From Bacteroidetes bacterium GWA2_30_7 (GTDB taxonomy: Bacteria; Bacteroidota; Bacteroidia; Bacteroidales; GWF2-33-38), in the NCBI GenBank assembly GCA_001768155.1, contig MENC01000093.1, positions 1 to 7,165 on the forward strand: 7,165 nt of DNA, in the 5' to 3' direction. This document shows positions 5,966-7,165 of the stretch, one piece after another. Every line of letters starts with the position of its first letter. The stretch's first letter is position 1. The notes beneath the pieces were generated by a model. It was not told the origin of the DNA, searched no databases, and was given only the letters and a program-made list of their open reading frames with translations. A program made the position numbers and the translations under genes.

Positions 5966-7165
5966 TTGCTATATCGCATAATCCTCATATTATTCAACTT
6001 TCTAATTATCAGCAACCTATTTGCCCAAAAGCCCGAGCTTACATTTTTCAATACAAGTTATGACTTTGGCAAAATTGGAAAACAATTTGTTCCACCAGCA
6101 GTTTTCAAATTTCAAAATACCGGCGATGCCGATTTAGTTGTTGTACTAAGCTTTTCGCCCGAAGGAATCACTGCTCGTTCTCCTAAATATTATATAGCCC
6201 CCGGTAAAACAGATTCAATTTTAATTTCATATTCTTCTGGCACAATTGGAAATTTTAACGAAACTGTGCAGGTCAACTCAAATGCCGACGATAAGCCTGT
6301 TTTTCTGACTGTAAAAGGTTTAATTACAGAAGTTTTAGAATGTCCAGACCCTTATAAAAGCAAAAAAACTGTAGCAAAAAGGCAGGAATTTCTTGTGCTT
6401 GATAAAGAAACAAGCTTTGCAATAAATAAAGCCGAAATCAGCCTTATAAGTAAATATAACGAATACAGATGTAAAACAGCACAAAATGGCAAAGCCGGAA
6501 AAGAAATGAACCCCGTAAATTACAAAATTGATATTGTGGCAGAAAACTACATATCGCAAAAAGATTACAAATACATTGTAAGTGATGGAAAAACAATAGT
6601 TTATTATCTCGAAAAAGAAAAAGATGTAATAGTTGAAAAAGAACTACAAAAGCAGAAAACTACGCCAATGCTTGAAACATCTGAAAATTTTGTAACAAAT
6701 AATAAATCAATAATAGACGATTCTGCCGAAATTCTTTCTCGCAATAAGTATTCGCCAAACAACATTGTTTTTTTACTAGACATTTCATCATCAATGAAAG
6801 GAAAAACTAAAATCGAATATCTTAAACATTCTGTAAATAAGCTTATTGATGCTTTACGTGATATTGATAAAGTTTCGCTAATTACTTATCATAAAGAAGC
6901 AAATGTTATTTTCAATGGAATTAGTGGCGATAGCAAAGAAAAATTAAACGAATTTATTGATTCAATTTACGCAGAAGGAGGGACAAGAGGAATTACCGGC
7001 TTAACAAAAGCTTATGAAATTGCTCTAAAAAACTTTCTCCAAAATGGAAACAATGAAGTTATAATTGCTACCGACGGCGAATTTAAAAGTGCCGATTATT
7101 CTGAAAAGGAACTTACATTATTGATTCGTGGAAATTTACAATTTGGAATCTCGCTTTCTGTTGTT
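5966..7165 (+). CDS. Exported DUF1573-like / VWA-domain protein, C-terminus beyond the window; start uncertain (TTG)
   Basis: The frame runs open to the right edge. From TTG 5966 it gives 400 residues. Residues 1-20 are a signal peptide (LYR, a long hydrophobic stretch, then NLFA before QK). Residues 24-118 resemble the DUF1573/choice-of-anchor fold (SYDFGKI at 31-37, FKFQNTGDADL at 47-57). Residues 120-215 look beta-rich and may be an Ig-like or carboxypeptidase-regulatory-like module. A VWA domain starts near 265: its metal site (MIDAS) is complete, with DISSS at 272-276, Thr340 in GGT and Asp370 in TDGEF. VWA domains bind protein partners through a divalent metal ion; the partner is unknown. 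There is no ATG or GTG between the in-frame stop TAG at 5945-5947 and the signal peptide. TTG 5966 is the only conventional alternative, while AAT 5951 onward reads NQLINLLYRIIL, which would suit a start one codon earlier. The region overlaps the end of the endonuclease gene. Confidence 0.82.
   Translation, partial: MLYRIILILFNFLIISNLFAQKPELTFFNTSYDFGKIGKQFVPPAVFKFQNTGDADLVVVLSFSPEGITARSPKYYIAPGKTDSILISYSSGTIGNFNETVQVNSNADDKPVFLTVKGLITEVLECPDPYKSKKTVAKRQEFLVLDKETSFAINKAEISLISKYNEYRCKTAQNGKAGKEMNPVNYKIDIVAENYISQKDYKYIVSDGKTIVYYLEKEKDVIVEKELQKQKTTPMLETSENFVTNNKSIIDDSAEILSRNKYSPNNIVFLLDISSSMKGKTKIEYLKHSVNKLIDALRDIDKVSLITYHKEANVIFNGISGDSKEKLNEFIDSIYAEGGTRGITGLTKAYEIALKNFLQNGNNEVIIATDGEFKSADYSEKELTLLIRGNLQFGISLSVV

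Noticed and set aside
5961..5968. TTAATTTG as a -7 promoter box for the VWA gene
   Set aside because: It has one mismatch and no -33 element, and transcription from it would start after the only plausible start codon.
6335..6559. 74-codon minus-strand frame rich in Phe and Cys
   Set aside because: It is the complement of the Lys-rich coding sequence of the VWA protein, which is open in one frame to the window edge.

Overview
The window looks like a chromosomal segment from a member of the Bacteroidota. The DNA is AT-rich. The genes have A/T-rich leaders without Shine-Dalgarno sequences, and a TAnnTTTG -7 box precedes one of them. A secreted PKD-repeat protein, a pseudouridine synthase with a long charged N-terminal tail, and intergenic hairpins of the CCCCTTCC/GGAAGGGG type also point that way. 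Genus and habitat cannot be read from the sequence.

Layout. On the minus strand, from 1252 running off the left edge, is the N-terminal 417 residues of a secreted protein with five PKD-type WDFGDG motifs. A 264-bp divergent spacer follows. On the plus strand comes an RsuA/RluB-family 23S rRNA pseudouridine synthase (1517-2905), whose first 225 or so residues are a low-complexity tail built partly from 29- and 19-residue tandem repeats. A 167-bp spacer holds short GAGAAAGY repeats and a strong palindrome. Next is an SsnA-type amidohydrolase (3073-4347); an upstream GTG at 2983 would wrongly translate the palindrome. A two-gene type II restriction-modification (R-M) cassette follows: a beta-class DNA methyltransferase (4385-5170) and an MvaI/BcnI-like endonuclease (5167-5952), overlapping by 4 bp. 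The last gene (5966 to the right edge) is an exported protein with a DUF1573-like N-terminus and a von Willebrand factor A (VWA) domain with a complete visible MIDAS. It has no ATG or GTG start.

How the parts relate. The rRNA synthase, the amidohydrolase and the two exported proteins have no evident common pathway and look like ordinary chromosomal genes. The R-M pair is a self-contained module. Its Arg codons are strongly skewed (endonuclease 9/9 AGR, against 3/11 AGA in ssnA), which suggests later acquisition. Its right end abuts the start of the VWA gene, whose ATG seems to be missing, so the insertion may have altered that start.

I did not find a clearly new multi-gene system. The items most worth checking are the R-M insertion junction, the Asn at the expected first catalytic acid of the endonuclease, and the repeat-built tail of the pseudouridine synthase. 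No tRNA, rRNA, CRISPR array, IS element or convincing rho-independent terminator was seen.
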